Made by a program: the position numbers and the translations under genes | In this document: one piece after another, positions 22,365 through 34,541 of the stretch | Layout: every line of letters begins with the position of its first letter | How positions within the stretch are numbered: position 1 is the stretch's first letter | The notes under the pieces: model-generated | Seen by the model: the letters and a program-made list of their open reading frames with translations, nothing else | Databases searched by the model: none | Told to the model about the DNA's origin: nothing | DNA from: Dipteris shenzhenensis | Lineage: Eukaryota; Polypodiophyta; Polypodiopsida; Gleicheniales | Direction: 5' to 3' (one strand) | Assembly (NCBI GenBank): GCA_047967505.1 | Contig: CM106538.1 | Length of the DNA stretch: 64,000 nucleotides

Positions 22365-22925
22365 TGTGTCATGGTCGGGCAGGGGCTCCTGTGGTGACTG
22401 GCTCTCTTCGTCTTCGTGCGGATTCTCAATGACTTCTTTATGATCTTCCTCCTCGTAAGGACCCTCGATGTCCAAGAAGAGTATGGGATTAAGAATGTTG
22501 TATCATGCGGTATTACCCATATCTTTCAGATCCTTCGTGCCAATAGACTCTGTATGCATCATGTTGTGTCTTTGGGTGGTAGTATTGTGTGGTGGGATGG
22601 TGTGTTGTGAAGGACCAAATGCAAAATGGTAGTGGGGGTGGGGTTAATAGAAGAGTCGATGCCTTGATTGGTGGGAGAGGGAGGGGATGGATGGGATTAA
22701 GTATGCCCCACGTTGTATCGGTATCTACTTCTCATAGACCTATGGGGTTTGCCACATGAGAATCATCAAACTGGCTAAAGCTAGTTTGAATCATATTCTG
22801 AAAGGCTTCATGAATATTTCTATATAGGACAATAATACCCACAGGGTGATAGAGCTGACTATTATTTAGAGTAAGATGCTGTAAAATATACTCAGCGTCA
22901 TGCCAACCATATGATTGAATCCACC

Positions 22926-24579
22926 CTAGACCGTCAAGGACTGTGGGTTGCAAGCCATGTCCTGCAAAGCATTGGGTTTTAGGAGCTCTCGCATAAGCAT
23001 ATCATTTGAAAGAAGGGAAGAATCTTGGAGGACTCGAATCCATGCCATAAAGTAACATGATGTCCTCGTGAAAATTGGGTGGTAATTGAGGGTCAAAATT
23101 TAAGAATCATCTTGGAGGACGATGTCCTCATGAAAATAAGCCATGGTTGTAATAGAATAGGCTTGGATTTTAGTACGACAGAGTAGGAAGTTGAAGGAAG
23201 CACAAGATAGAGGTTGTGCAAATTTGAGATTGTGCTATGTGGCAACGAGAGAGATGGTGTGGAAGTAGTAGTTGAATTTGTCTTCAATTGTGTGTGGGGT
23301 GAAGGCGAGTGAAGTTGCATGGGTAGATGCATACAAGGTTCTTTCGTGGAGCTCGTCGGGGTTCTATTAAAGGAGGTGGAGGCATTTGCTCCTCTTGCAA
23401 CTGTTCCTAGAGCTGGATGTTTTGTTCATGCTGTCGGTGGCAGAGAAGGGATTGCAAGTCCTCTATTTGGGTGGCCTAGACCGTCAAGGACTGTGGGTTG
23501 CAAGCCATGTCCTGCAAGGCATTGGGTTTTAGGAGCTCTCGCATAAGCATATCATTTGAAAGAAGGGAAGAATCTTGGAGGACTCGAATCCATGCCATAA
23601 AGTAAGATGATGTCCTCGTGAAAATTGGGTGGTAATTGAGGGTCAAAATTTAAGAATCATCTTGGAGGACAATGTCCTCGTGAAAATAAGCCATGGTTGT
23701 AATAGGATAGGCTTGGATTTTAGTACGACAGAGTAGGAAGTTGAAGGAAGCACAAGATAGAGGTTGTGCAAATTTGAGATTGTGCTATGTGGCAACGAGA
23801 GAGATGGTGTGGAAGTAGTAGTTGAATTTGTCTTCAATTGTGTGTGGGGTGAAGGCGAGTGAAGTTGCATGGGTAGATGCATACAAGGTTCTTTCATGGA
23901 GCTCATCGGGGTTCTATTAAAGGAGGTGGAGGCATTTGCTCCTCTTGCAACTGTTCCTAGAGCTGGATGTTTTGTTCATGCTGTCGGTGGCAGAGAAGGG
24001 ATTGCAAGTCCTCTATTTGGGTGGCCTAGACCGTCAAGGACTGTGGGTTGCAAGCCATGTCCTGCAAGGCATTGGGTTTTAGGAGCTCTCGCATAAGCAT
24101 ATCATTTGAAAGAAGGGAAGAATCTTGGAGGACTAGAATCCATGCCATAAAGTAAGATGATGTCCTCGTGAAAATTGGGTGGTAATTGAGGGTCAAAATT
24201 TAAGAATCATCTTGGAGGACGATGTCCTCGTGAAAATAAGCCATGGTTGTAATAGGATAGGCTTGGATTTTAGTACAACAGAGTAGGAAGTTGAAGGAAG
24301 CACAAGATAGAGGTTGTGCAAATTTGAGATTGTGCTATGTGGCAACGAGAGAGATGGTGTGGAAGTAGTAGTTGAATTTGTCTTCAATTGTGTGTGGGGT
24401 GAAGGCGAGTGAAGTTGCATGGGTAGATGCATACAAGGTTCTTTCGTGGAGCTCGTCGGGGTTCTATTAAAGGAGGTGGAGGCATTTGCTCCTCTTGCAA
24501 CTGTTCCTAGAGCTGGATGTTTTGTTCATGCTGTCGGTGGCAGAGAAGGGATTGCAAGTCCTCTATTTGGGTGGCCTAG
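22926..24579. repeat. Tandem array, 3 x 550 bp
   Basis: Three nearly identical 550-bp units begin at 22926, 23476 and 24026, each starting ctagaccgtcaagg. The third ends at ggcctag (24579). Differences are a few single bases per unit. Each unit carries the same short frames on both strands (about 79-87 codons minus, 75 plus). This is recurrence of the unit rather than evidence of a gene. The high identity suggests recent expansion. Confidence 0.95.
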
Positions 24580-24792
24580 TAAGCCAGTTGATTCTCCAAG
24601 TCTATACTATGAGCCTGTACTACCTCGTGCTGCTAACGATGGAGGGCAGCCCGGCATTGGAATGCTTCATACTCTGTTGTCATGGCCTCTACCCTGGATT
24701 TTCTTCTGCTCTCTCTTGGGGTTTAACATCTTGAAGTACGAGAATGGTCTCTAATTGGTATTTCCATGTGCCATAATTGGAGTTGTCTGACT

Positions 24793-25030
24793 TAGCATAT
24801 GCTTCCAAATTGAGGTTGCTAGTGGTAGACATGATGCAAGAAATGTGTGAAAAACAGTGTCTGAATCAATTGCAATCTGAACTGTCAATGAAGACAGAAC
24901 TGCAGTATATATCAATCTATTACAAGGCTCATGGGGTAGAAGATGCCACGAATAACCAAGAGGCTTTACAAGGCTCAAATGATGTGCACAATGCCAAGAA
25001 AATCACCAATAGGCCTTATAGTGAAGACAA
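24793..25030 (+). CDS. Possible exon, unknown protein
   Basis: An open stretch bounded by an acceptor-like tctgacttag (ends 24792) and a strong donor acaa|gtgagt (25031). It encodes a helical, Leu/Glu/Lys-rich segment starting AYASKLRLLVVDMMQE and ending NRPYSEDK. An open stretch after a second acceptor (ccttttag, ends 25328) runs to a stop at 25518-25520. I do not recognise either, and neither is linked to the coiled-coil gene upstream. It could be chance. Confidence 0.22.
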
Positions 25031-25539
25031 GTGAGTGCAAAATGAAATTATGTGTAATTTTCCCACTGAACAATCTACTAATACTCTAGAATATTCTTAC
25101 TGATGTGTAGGTAGTCAGGTTTCAGGATATGTAATGATGTAAAATCGCATGTGAGCATACAGACTGACTCCGAGTAGGAACTAGTTGGGAATTTTGGGCA
25201 TGGCTTCTATTAGCTGCTTTGGACTTGTCTACTCTATGGATGAACTACAATCCTCTGATCTAGAGCTAGACCAACCATCGATCAAAGAGAAGAAATAAAT
25301 AATTTCTTTCTCTTTTGTTCCTTTTAGGTGCTTGGTCAGATGCATCGATGTAGAGGCTAAAATGTCTGCAAGAAGTGGATTTGATGCCGAGGCTAAAAAG
25401 TGTATGATACAAGCATCAAAATGTGTGTGTGATGTTGCGATGCATAGAGCATTAAAAATTGATCGATTTCTCTTTTTGGAGCACCCTCAAATTCTTCCTG
25501 GATCAAGAGATACAGCTTGATCAAGGTGGAGGGGGCAAA

Positions 25540-25900
25540 AAAGGACAAAATGATGATGTGGCAACTATGTTCACATGCAAAATTGTCTGGCAAGTGGTGT
25601 GCCTATGGAGCACTATGTGATGTGGTAGTTGTGTGCACATGGAAGTGCCTAGGAAGAGATTGTGCCTGCCAAGGGGATGTGTGCCACCTGTTAGTGATGA
25701 CATGGTAGATGATGTGGTTAGAATGACGTGGTTGATGACATGGCATGGTGAGATGGCTGATAATGTGGTAGCTGAGGTGGTGATGTGGCAATGACGATGT
25801 GTTTGTTCATGTGGTAATCGATGATGATGTTGCAATTAGTGTTGATGTGTCAATGGTGATGTGGACCTATGATGATGTGGCTTGCTAAGCTGGCAGATAG
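25540..25900 (+). repeat. Degenerate gatgtgg-type repeats
   Basis: Many imperfect repeats of a 7-15 bp motif around gatgtgg/gatgatgtgg with variable spacing. Composition is strongly G/T on the plus strand. No coding potential beyond artefactual low-complexity frames. Confidence 0.7.
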
Positions 25901-27270
25901 GGTGACATGGGTAGATAGCCTTTGTGGTAGTGTGTCACGTGTCATCGAAGGAGAGTTGATGACCTGGCAAGTGGATAAAATGTGGAGTGCCACATGTCAC
26001 TTTTTGCATGGTACCACGTGTTAAAGGAAAGGATAGAAGATTTGTCAAAATATTCTAGATTCAAACAAAATCTTCGAAGATTCTATTGAAAGGTAGCGAT
26101 TTCATCGCCTTCTCTATAGCGACGTTGATGGCTGTGTGTGCCCGCCTTGTAGGATGGTTGCAGTTTGTCGCTGTGAGCAGGGCTTGGAGGTGTTGGCATT
26201 GGCGTTGGGGGTTGTAATGACATAGGTGCTAAACCTTGAAGTCGTCATGCTGTTGAAGTAGGCATGGAGGAGCCACTAAAGCCATTTAGAGGCTAGTCGT
26301 GTTCGAGAGGTTAATGGCATTCGTGGTTGTCACGACTGGTGGCCACCTTACTCAAAGCTTAGCATTGTAGTGCTATAGTTGAAGCGTTAGTTGCTCATTT
26401 GGAGGTGCAATTGCTTTCAACTAGTTCTTTGTGGTGCGTGAGAGTCATTAGTGTAGGTGGTTGAAGCTTGTTTGCCATCTACCATGCGTTTGAAGAAGTG
26501 CCACTATAGATGCTGTAGAGAGTCTCCTTACTGGTTGCTTGGTTGTCTGGATGCATTTTATTGGCCGTGTGTTCACTTAGCCGCATGTACATTGCCTTAT
26601 GCCCGATTCTACATGCTAGCTACGTAATAGGGCTGATGGATCATGGTGCAGCTTGTGGCCAAGTCGCTGAGGCTGTAGAGCATCACTACTGCTATGTCGT
26701 TTGCATGAGTTGCATGAGTGGTGCTACTATTGAATTGTGTGCTTAGGTTGTCTTGGCTACGGTGTTGTGGCGTGTGTTGTGTGTAGCCCAATTGTAGAGG
26801 TAGTTGCTAGTGGAGGCGCCTATGAGCTGCGCATTGTAGGTCGAGTCATTTAGGAGCTCACTTTAGTTGCTATAGCAGTGTCGTAGATAGTTTTGTATCC
26901 ATAGCTATGTTGAGTTCCTCTTCATCTATTTGAGCTCAAAGCTCTAATTGAGCTTGTGTAGAGGAGTCGCTCTCTCAAAGAAGTCTATTTTTCTCCCTCT
27001 CTCTCCTTTAAAGAAGAATATGAGAATAGAGATCTCTCCTTAGTCTCTCAAATTCTCTCTCATAGAGATAAGAAACAAGGGACTCTCTCTCATAGTAATA
27101 AAATCTCTCAAGGAAATCTTCATATAGAATAGACAAAAGTTTCAAAAAGAATTAAGAACTCTCAATGATCTAAAATCCTTCACTCGACAGAAGTGAACAG
27201 AATGAATGAATACCTCTCAATCTCTCTTACACTCTCACAAAGATGGCCCCCCAAAGGAAGGTAGAGCCAT
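25901..27270. other. No gene recognised; likely internal leader of a minus-strand LTR element
   Basis: Mixed-composition sequence with a CT/AG-rich part at 26980-27240 and no sustained frame on either strand. Because it lies inside (downstream on the minus strand) of the primer site at 27271-27282, it is probably internal, non-coding or decayed element sequence. Confidence 0.4.
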
Positions 27271-27282
27271 GCTTTGATACCA
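27271..27282 (-). promoter_or_regulatory. Primer-binding site, initiator tRNA-Met (minus strand)
   Basis: gctttgatacca is the reverse complement of tggtatcaaagc, a common plant retrotransposon primer site. It abuts the LTR at 27283. Confidence 0.7.
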
Positions 27283-27502
27283 TGAACAAATATGGAGAGA
27301 GGAGAGGAGAAGAATGAAGATGGAGAGGACACAGCTAGAGAGCACACCACAAATGACTAACTATACACTTGAATTAGTTGAAAATAAGAATATATACAAA
27401 CCGCTTTAGGGTCAGGGTTTCCAACCCTTGTGCCTTTTAGCACTCTATGTGTTAGTGCTATGCACTTGTGATAACACATGATGTTGAGATGAATCCTCAA
27501 CA
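27283..27502 (-). repeat. LTR (about 220 bp) of a minus-strand retrotransposon
   Basis: On the minus strand it begins tgttgaggattcatctc and ends catatttgttca, so it has TG...CA ends, a TATA-like tatatattc in the middle, and the primer site immediately downstream. The short length and the start motif suit Ty1/copia. No second LTR or pol is visible, so only the 5' end of an element is preserved. Confidence 0.65.
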
Positions 27503-27514
27503 TACCACCACTAC

Positions 27515-27790
27515 CTTTCCCTCTTTGTCCCCCTTTTCCTCTTTAAAATTTGATCTCTTATCCCTCTTTCCCACGTCTTTCCTTCTTCCTCTCTCTCTCT
27601 CTCCCTCTCTAGATGTCCCCTTAATAGAAGACCCCTCTCTCCCTCGCTCTCTCTCTCTCTCCCTAACATCCCCTCTCTTCCTCTCTCTCCCTCTCTAAAT
27701 GGCCCTTCTTTAAAGTTTCCCTCTCTCTTTCTCTTCATCTCCCTCTCTAAATTTCCCCTCTCTCTCTTCTCTCCCTCTAGGCTCTCTCCC
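27515..27790 (+). repeat. Polypyrimidine (CT)n-rich tract
   Basis: About 275 bp of ccctctctct-type sequence. Open frames through it are compositional. Confidence 0.85.
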
Positions 27791-27799
27791 TCCATTTGC

Positions 27800-29978
27800 T
27801 ATAAATTGTATCAAGTTTTAGGTATTTCCTTGGATTTATCATATGTTCAATTTTATCTAAGATTCATTAATAAGGTCAAAGATGTCTTGGTAGAACTAGA
27901 TCACTTTGAGGCTAGAAGAAGTGCTCTAGATGCTCCAATGATAGCGATAATGATGAGAAGACCAAGAGGCTATCTAAAATCTAAGTTTTGAAAGTGTGAG
28001 AATGAATTCCTCAAGAGCTAGAGATGCAAAGGCTCCATAAAAATCATCAAAGAAAGCCAGCTTCATGCAAATGAATTGATTGGAAGCTCACTTGTAAGGA
28101 GCTAAAACAAAATCTAGATTTCAACAAGTAGGCTCCAAAAGTTAGGTGCATCCCTATGGATTTCAGTGGAATGGATTGATTTTTTGCTGTTTGTAAGCTC
28201 TCTCATTCCCTAAGTCTTCAATTGACTACATATATTTTACAAAACTATTATGTTTACTAAAGCATGTCTTTGTATGAATAGAAAATAAAGGTAAAAGGGA
28301 CCACACATCTGAAGAGGATGATAACAGTTTTCAAAAGGGGACAATCAAGCTCATACCTAGAGGAGAATAAAGGTTAGAAACTCATGGAAGTCATTATGTA
28401 AAAACCCATAAAGCATGTGCAAGTAAGCACATATGTAAAATAACCCTATATTTAAATTTTAACATTTTTTTAAGATAATTTGTTTACCCCTCTTCCATAC
28501 ATATACATGTTGTAATTGTGAGTTTAAAAGTCCCCTCCTTACATGTACATAACATTTTATACTAGATAACTATTTTTCTAAACCCCCCTTGGCTATAAAT
28601 GTCTCATTACTTCTAAAAATTTAAAAATCACCTTCCATGAATGAACCTAATATCTTACATCTTTATAGAGTGATCACCTGGGGGTGAGAAATTTGATGAC
28701 TTCGTCATAAATGTACGTACACTTGACGCAATGATCACTCTCAAGCATTACTTTGTTTTCGCATCCTTTTAAACTCAAAAGCAGTTAAACATTCACATAT
28801 ACTTGTGATAAGCCAAACTTCAAAGAAGATATACTCCTAGAGGACATTAGAGACATCGAGGAAGGGCGTGCAAGGAGGGTAATATGCAGAAGAGGAGGCT
28901 AGCCTAGAAGAGGAGTATTCAAAAGAGGACCAAGAAGAGGATCCAAACCATTAAGAGGGGACATGCTTGTTTTTTATCCTTGTTGGGACTTTTGGGAAGT
29001 TGGGGTTCCACATTGGTAGCTAATAGAATGAGATATTTGAGGAGGTGGGTCCAAAATGTAAAATTTAAAGGATATTTTGTATTGCAATGATGCTCTTCAG
29101 GCTATACAAGCAATGTAAACATGTCACCATTAATAAAAATTATGCATCCCAATTTTTTCATTTCAAAAGGAAAAGCTTTGATAAGCTTACTGAAATAGTA
29201 TAGACACTAACACCAATGTTTGTATTGACATTATATTCTTTACAATTATAATGACATCAATATTAATGGAAATGCTTGTATTGACATTATTCTCTTTACA
29301 ATTATAATGACATTAATATCAATGGAAATGCTTATTTCTCCAACAGAAAAACAATGCAATAGCATCAAAATGGGCCTTCTTTCCTTGTAGCATATGTTTC
29401 ACAAAAGATCAAAGCTCCTTTTAATAGCATGATGATTCAATCCATACATTTCAAGTAAAATTCTTCATTATTATGTACCATCTTTACAACCAGAGCGGTG
29501 CCATGATGGTATTCTATTTACAAATTAGCTTGAAATTAGACATCCTATTTTGCATTTAAAACGGAATTAACAAATGGATCTTGTACACTCAAAATATATC
29601 CCCTTTCTTAGCCTAGGATTTAAAGAATACGATGTAAAAAAAAGGAATCATGGTTATTCAATTCCATGTTATGACCTTCTAGCTGAAGACTCGACAACAT
29701 CAATACAATTACAAAACAAAGCATCTCAAATTGAACCCTTTACAGATGAGCTTTTATTTTCAAATGCAATGTTTGAAGCATCAAAACTCCTAAATTACTA
29801 GGCCTATAACTAGGGGACAAGACTTGGTTAAATATAAATTGAAAGTAGTTTAAAATTCTTGAAGTGGAATCTCAAGACTTTACTTACAATATGTTGCACA
29901 CCAATTATCAAATAATAACATGGATAATCATTAGCATGCATAGAGATATTATGATATGTAATAATATATGATGTAGTC

Positions 29979-29979
<1 letters not shown>
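27800..29979. other. AT-rich non-coding stretch
   Basis: No supported gene. A 75-codon open frame at 29574-29801 and a purine-rich arginine/glycine-type stretch near 28850-28960 were examined and have no recognisable domain or splice context. Confidence 0.5.
29219..29331. repeat. Tandem duplication, 2 x about 56 bp
   Basis: Two imperfect head-to-tail copies beginning at gacattat (29227 and 29283), sharing tttacaattataatgacat and aatggaaatgctt. Confidence 0.8.
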
Positions 29980-30075
<96 letters not shown>

Positions 30076-30162
30076 ACCTTTTTTTTAAAAGCACCGCGCG
30101 TCACACACACACACATACACACACACCCCTATGTGCACACATAAATGCACATGCACATATGT

Positions 30163-30199
<37 letters not shown>
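29980..30199. repeat. Microsatellite cluster (CT)n, (CA)n x3
   Basis: About 70 bp of pure CT is followed directly by CA, then two more CA tracts near 30098-30127 and 30163-30199. Confidence 0.95.
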
Positions 30200-30200
<1 letters not shown>

Positions 30201-31240
30201 GGTAGTTATATGTTTGTATGGCAAGGCTATATCATTTATATGTTGGAGCCCACTCATGAGTAGATTTTTATAGAAATATATTTGGTGGCATCAAAATTGT
30301 GTACCTCAAGCTTGGGAGAGCTTCAAGGCCTTGGTGGTGGTGGTGATAATGACAAGTAAAGGAAGAAAGCTTCATGTTGACGTTTTATGTCAATGATGTA
30401 GATAGGTGGGCCAACAAAGTGACTGAGATAAAGGATATAAGGGTAGGGATGCACAATAAATAACATTTAACAAAAGGAGAGGTGGGAAGTAGATAGACAC
30501 AATGGATTGCCTTGAACATGTAGAAGGTTTGAAATTGATCCATACACCCTTGATAGTGGAGCCCTGATGTTCTAGGGTGGAGAGTCACATGCTTGAAAAA
30601 TATGAACTTCATACTTATCCTGTGTGCCATACATTATATAAGAGAGAGAGAATGGTGTGGTAGGCAAATTTGAACTCCGTGCTTAACCTCTAGAAAGTGG
30701 AGTACCATATTGTGCACTCATAGAATTATGATTTTACCCTCACCCTTTAAGTAGACCTCTCACAAAAGAAGAAGAGAATGACATACCCCCAAACTTCAAA
30801 AAGCTCACTTCTTTTCAAAACAAGTGTCATGTTGGTATGAAATAGAATTGTTATGAACTGGAAAAAGAATGGAAGAAAGTGCCCTCGAGAAAACAAGCAA
30901 CTAGAAAGCATCGAGCTACCATGATAACGAGTCCCAACCACTTGACGACACAAGCAAAATAATAATAGGAAGGGTGGTGTGTAGGAGCTTTGTGGATTGC
31001 CAACGGGGAGGAAGGTAAAACGAGGTGAGAGGGAGCTAAGCTTCATGTGCGAGGGGAGGGAAGAAACATGAGGGACATGTGTAAAGTGGAGTGCGAAGTT
31101 CTAACCCCCCAATGATAAGGAGGATGTGTGCCTTCACGTGCGCACGGTTCACAAAAAAAAACCAATGCGCACGTTAAATGAAGGACACAACTCATTGAGG
31201 AAAATTATTGATCCAAAAGTAATGGGGGGAGGGTTTTCTA
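30200..31240. other. No gene recognised
   Basis: Short frames on the minus strand (30385-30630, 30747-31046) show no domain, no conserved motif and no splice context. This precedes the CpG-richer TCP gene island. Confidence 0.5.
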
Positions 31241-31249
31241 ATTTAAAAA

Positions 31250-32876
31250 ATTTTACAAAAGGAATATCGCAAGCCGGCGGACACGTGGCGGAGAATCTGT
31301 GGGGGGTTGCGGGGCGTATTATACACACAAACGCGCCTACGAAACAGTAAGTATGCGAGTATTGTACGGCATAGATACGGCGTAGATACAACGAGGGGAG
31401 CATGCGACCTGGGAGACTGCGTATCAGGCAAAAGCGTACATACGATAGAGTAGATATGGGAGTATTTATATGGAGCGCTCGTGCGGGTGGACATTTACAC
31501 GAGACAGATTGGGGGCTATTTCCATAGGGGGAGCGTGAGAATCTAAGGCCTGGGGTTCTTTTGATAATTTAGGCCAGTGTGGCTTTTTCCTCTTTTGCTC
31601 AAAGGGACTGTGACAGCACTTACTCATTACTCTCCTCTCTGTAGCTGTCTCTCGCCATAGCCACTTTTCCCTCAAGCTCAACGTAGAGTGCGAAGCTCGC
31701 AATCGTGCAGCTCGCCATATCTTGCTTTTAGATCGAGATCACAGAGAGAGACACGGAGAAGAGAGAGAGAGAGAGAGAGAGAGACCAGATTCAGATCGGA
31801 CATCTACAGAGGTTGAATTGGAGAACAAACCTACATACACACACACATACAAACAGAGCTTTGCGCGGCTACTTACAGTAGTTTGTAATGCCTGTTTGTC
31901 CCTTCATCGTTGCAGATATGCAGTCGTCGCTGTAGCTCAGCTTCTTCTTCTCCTACTGGCTTTGCAACTCAGCTTCCAGCTCCAGTAGTGGCTCAGTAGT
32001 TGCTTTGCTGCATCGCCTCCATAGCTCACCAGCCACCTTCCTCCCCCTCCTCCATTTACCTCCCCTAACGTGCGTCGTGCTCGCTTCCAAATCTCTCCTT
32101 CTTTTCCATCAATTTTGAATGCTTCCTCTTGTTATCACCGTCCAGCCATCCGTCTTACTATAGCTTAGCTTTTAGCTCTCCTTGCCAGCCAGCCAGCCAG
32201 CCAAGCAGCCAGCCAGCCAGCTTGCCGGCCTGCACTTCATCTGCACCTCCTGGAAAGCCTTCCCTTCCACTTTTCCCTTCCCCTCCCAAACAGAAGAACC
32301 ACCCTCTCCCTTGCCATCATCGTCCTTGCCTTCCTCCCTCTGCCCAAAAGGCCGCCCTCCAACTATCTCTCCTCAGCTCGCTTTCCCTCTCACATGGCCG
32401 GAATGATTTCTCTCTTCTCCCTCCCGTCTTATAAATACAGGAGCATCTTGAGATCGGGCTCTTCCCTAGAGGTTGCCGCAGCTTGCTTCACGGGTGGCGG
32501 ATGACTACTCGATCTCTCCCACCGCGATATGTAGGTCTCCCCCGCCTGGTGACAGGCCACACACTGAGCTGTATGAGTTTCGTAGGTAATGGGTGTAGGG
32601 GTGAAAACCCGCAGGCAGCTGTGCAACCGCATGCCATCCGGAGGCACTAAGCTAGCTGGTGTGGCTTGTACTTCTAGTACTACGGTTTGTAGCTCGCTCT
32701 CTTCTAAAGTCTTAGTGTTTGTATTCGAATTTGACCTTGCCTTTCCGGTTTCACCCTCAGCTACCTCTTGCCAGCTGCATGCCGTTTCATCCCAACCATT
32801 CTGCGAAATATCTGCATGTCGAAGTCAGACTTTGAGCGGAAGATTTACATACATCTGGGCGTATATAGGTTGTAGC
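31250..32876 (+). promoter_or_regulatory. Upstream region and 5' leader of the TCP gene
   Basis: CG dinucleotides become visibly frequent here compared with the AT-rich flanks. A TATA-like tatttata lies at 31454-31461. A (GA)n tract (about 31756-31783) and a (CAGC)n tract (about 32183-32222) follow, with a long pyrimidine-rich stretch typical of plant 5' leaders. A possible leader intron has its donor at 32586 (cgtag|gtaatg) and its acceptor at 32875 (ttgtag), one base before the chosen ATG. The transcription start is not resolved. Confidence 0.5.
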
Positions 32877-34541
32877 ATGGACTCCAGAGAGCATGGTCCG
32901 TCCAAATCAGATAGAGATTCTGGGGCAGGAGGTAGTCCAGAGAACAATGTGCCGTTACAGCTAGTGCAGTATCAGAGCGAGGGCAGAAGTACGATCGGAT
33001 ACGCGCGTCCCCAGCAGCATAATTCGCATTTTACTGGAGCTTCGATAGCTCAAGCAATGGCTGCTATGGCTGGTGGCACGGGAATTAGTGCCTCGCAAGT
33101 AGATGCATCACTTGCAATGTCTGCACCAGGTCTAGGGCAAAAGTATTCATCCGAAGGGCAGTTGAGCAGTAGCCTGGGGACTTTATCAGGACAATCGCCG
33201 GCTGCCCAAGCACAATCGCAAGAGTTGGCCATCGCAGGACCCTCATCGGAAGCCGGCCAGCTCGCAGCAAAGAAGCCACCTCCCAAGAGATCCTCTACGA
33301 AAGATCGCCACACTAAGGTAGATGGCCGAGGAAGGCGCATTCGCATGCCGGCAGCTTGTGCCGCTCGAATTTTCCAGCTTACCCGTGAACTTGGACACAA
33401 ATCGGACGGAGAGACGATCGAGTGGCTGCTTCATCACGCAGAGCCTGCAGTAATCGCGGCAACAGGCACCGGTACTATTCCCGCTTCTTTCCAAACATCC
33501 GGTGGCTCTATGCGTTCAACATCGTCAAGCATTTCTGCACCGTTGCACAGGCCCCCTTCCTTCCATGGTGCTCTAGGATTATCAGGGCTCGGCCAAAGGG
33601 ACACATCAGACATGACGGCTGCAAGGTTGGAGCAAGCACGCAGGGCAGAATGGGATGCAGTGGAGGAGAGAGCCATGGAAGCAAACAGGCGAATGGGATT
33701 CAGCATAGGCCAAGGAGACACAGGATTAGGGCAAGATGTCATGTCGGGTTTTCATCACGAGAGCTTGATGGGGGGAGGAACAGACGTTGGAGAGGGGATG
33801 GGAGCCGATTCCTTAGACTCTGGAAACATGAGAAAAAGATTTCGAGGATCTTTGACGCATCTCAAGGAAGAACCTGAAACCACCAGACCCTTGTTTTCGG
33901 TTATGAGGCCCTCCTCTCTTGCTGGTGCGTCCCAAGGCGGAGCTTCCAATCTGATGCCGATGTGGGCAGTGGCTCCTGCACCAGCATTGGCCAGTAACAA
34001 TTCTTTGCCAGGGGCCTTTTGGATGCTTCCCGTTAGTGCAGGTTCTTCCACTCCTGGCGTCGTGGCTGGGCCTTCACATGAGCAGATCTGGGCTTTTCCT
34101 CCAGGGGGTCCGAGTGGAACAATGTACAGAATGGCTGCACCACCTGGCCCTTCAATACATTTGGGATCGTCAGCAGCTGCTGCAACAGCATCAGGAGGAG
34201 CCGGTGGAAGCTCTCCATCTTCGGCGAATTCTATGATGCCTCTCCCTGCATCCATGCTCCCCAGCGCTGTCACGTTTATGCATAGGTTCAATCTTTCCGG
34301 AGGAATGGGTCTGGATCTGCAAGGAGGGCAATATGGGCATATGCCAATTGGATCAATGCTACTTCAACAAGGTTCCCAACAGCTACCAGGAGCTGGATTA
34401 GGTTTGGGAGGAGACCAACAATTAGGCATGCTTGCTGCAGTCAATGCCTATCCGAGTCGTTCTACACAGCAGGATCAGCACTCCATGGGCACAGGTCATC
34501 AGCAGGGAGATAGTGGAGAGGATCCAACGAGTTCTCAATAA
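32877..34541 (+). CDS. Class I (PCF-type) TCP transcription factor
   Basis: Nuclear DNA-binding regulator of cell proliferation and growth; class I TCP proteins bind GGNCCCAC-type sites as dimers. Intronless frame of 554 residues. The basic helix-loop-helix TCP domain is at about residues 142-200 (33300-33476): the basic region [20 protein letters not shown], then two helices with [18 protein letters not shown]. The shortened class I basic region excludes the CIN/CYC class. The N-terminus is Ser/Gln/Gly-rich. The long C-terminus (Gly, Ser, Pro, Met, Gln) contains FWMLPV (381-386) and QIWAFPPGG (from 403), resembling motifs of the TCP14/TCP8-type group. I chose ATG 32877 (MDSREHG) because the 96 in-frame codons from 32589 look like translated leader and may be an intron. 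It is the only intact, non-transposon gene here. Confidence 0.9.
   Translation: MDSREHGPSKSDRDSGAGGSPENNVPLQLVQYQSEGRSTIGYARPQQHNSHFTGASIAQAMAAMAGGTGISASQVDASLAMSAPGLGQKYSSEGQLSSSLGTLSGQSPAAQAQSQELAIAGPSSEAGQLAAKKPPPKRSSTKDRHTKVDGRGRRIRMPAACAARIFQLTRELGHKSDGETIEWLLHHAEPAVIAATGTGTIPASFQTSGGSMRSTSSSISAPLHRPPSFHGALGLSGLGQRDTSDMTAARLEQARRAEWDAVEERAMEANRRMGFSIGQGDTGLGQDVMSGFHHESLMGGGTDVGEGMGADSLDSGNMRKRFRGSLTHLKEEPETTRPLFSVMRPSSLAGASQGGASNLMPMWAVAPAPALASNNSLPGAFWMLPVSAGSSTPGVVAGPSHEQIWAFPPGGPSGTMYRMAAPPGPSIHLGSSAAAATASGGAGGSSPSSANSMMPLPASMLPSAVTFMHRFNLSGGMGLDLQGGQYGHMPIGSMLLQQGSQQLPGAGLGLGGDQQLGMLAAVNAYPSRSTQQDQHSMGTGHQQGDSGEDPTSSQ

Larger units (their letters stand above)
22067..24760 (-). pseudogene. 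Degraded minus-strand retroelement gag-like region
   Basis: The minus strand has short coding-like runs separated by stops: a coiled-coil, Gln-rich segment (IEDLQSLLCHRQHEQNIQL, about 24570) followed by PPPPLIEPRRAPRK, a block near 22950-22740 (GWHDAEYILQHLTLNN), and one near 22320-22070. The composition resembles the 5' coding region of plant LTR retrotransposons but I cannot name a domain. A primer-site-like sequence is at 22354-22364. The 550-bp triplication lies inside it. Confidence 0.3.

Noticed and set aside
22926-24579. CRISPR-like or gene-family interpretation of the 3 x 550-bp array
   Set aside because: Units are long, contiguous and without spacers; the repeated short frames simply recur with the unit.
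32589-32876. 96-codon N-terminal extension of the TCP protein
   Set aside because: No similarity to TCP N-termini, composition like leader, and bracketed by a plausible intron. ATG at 32877 preferred.
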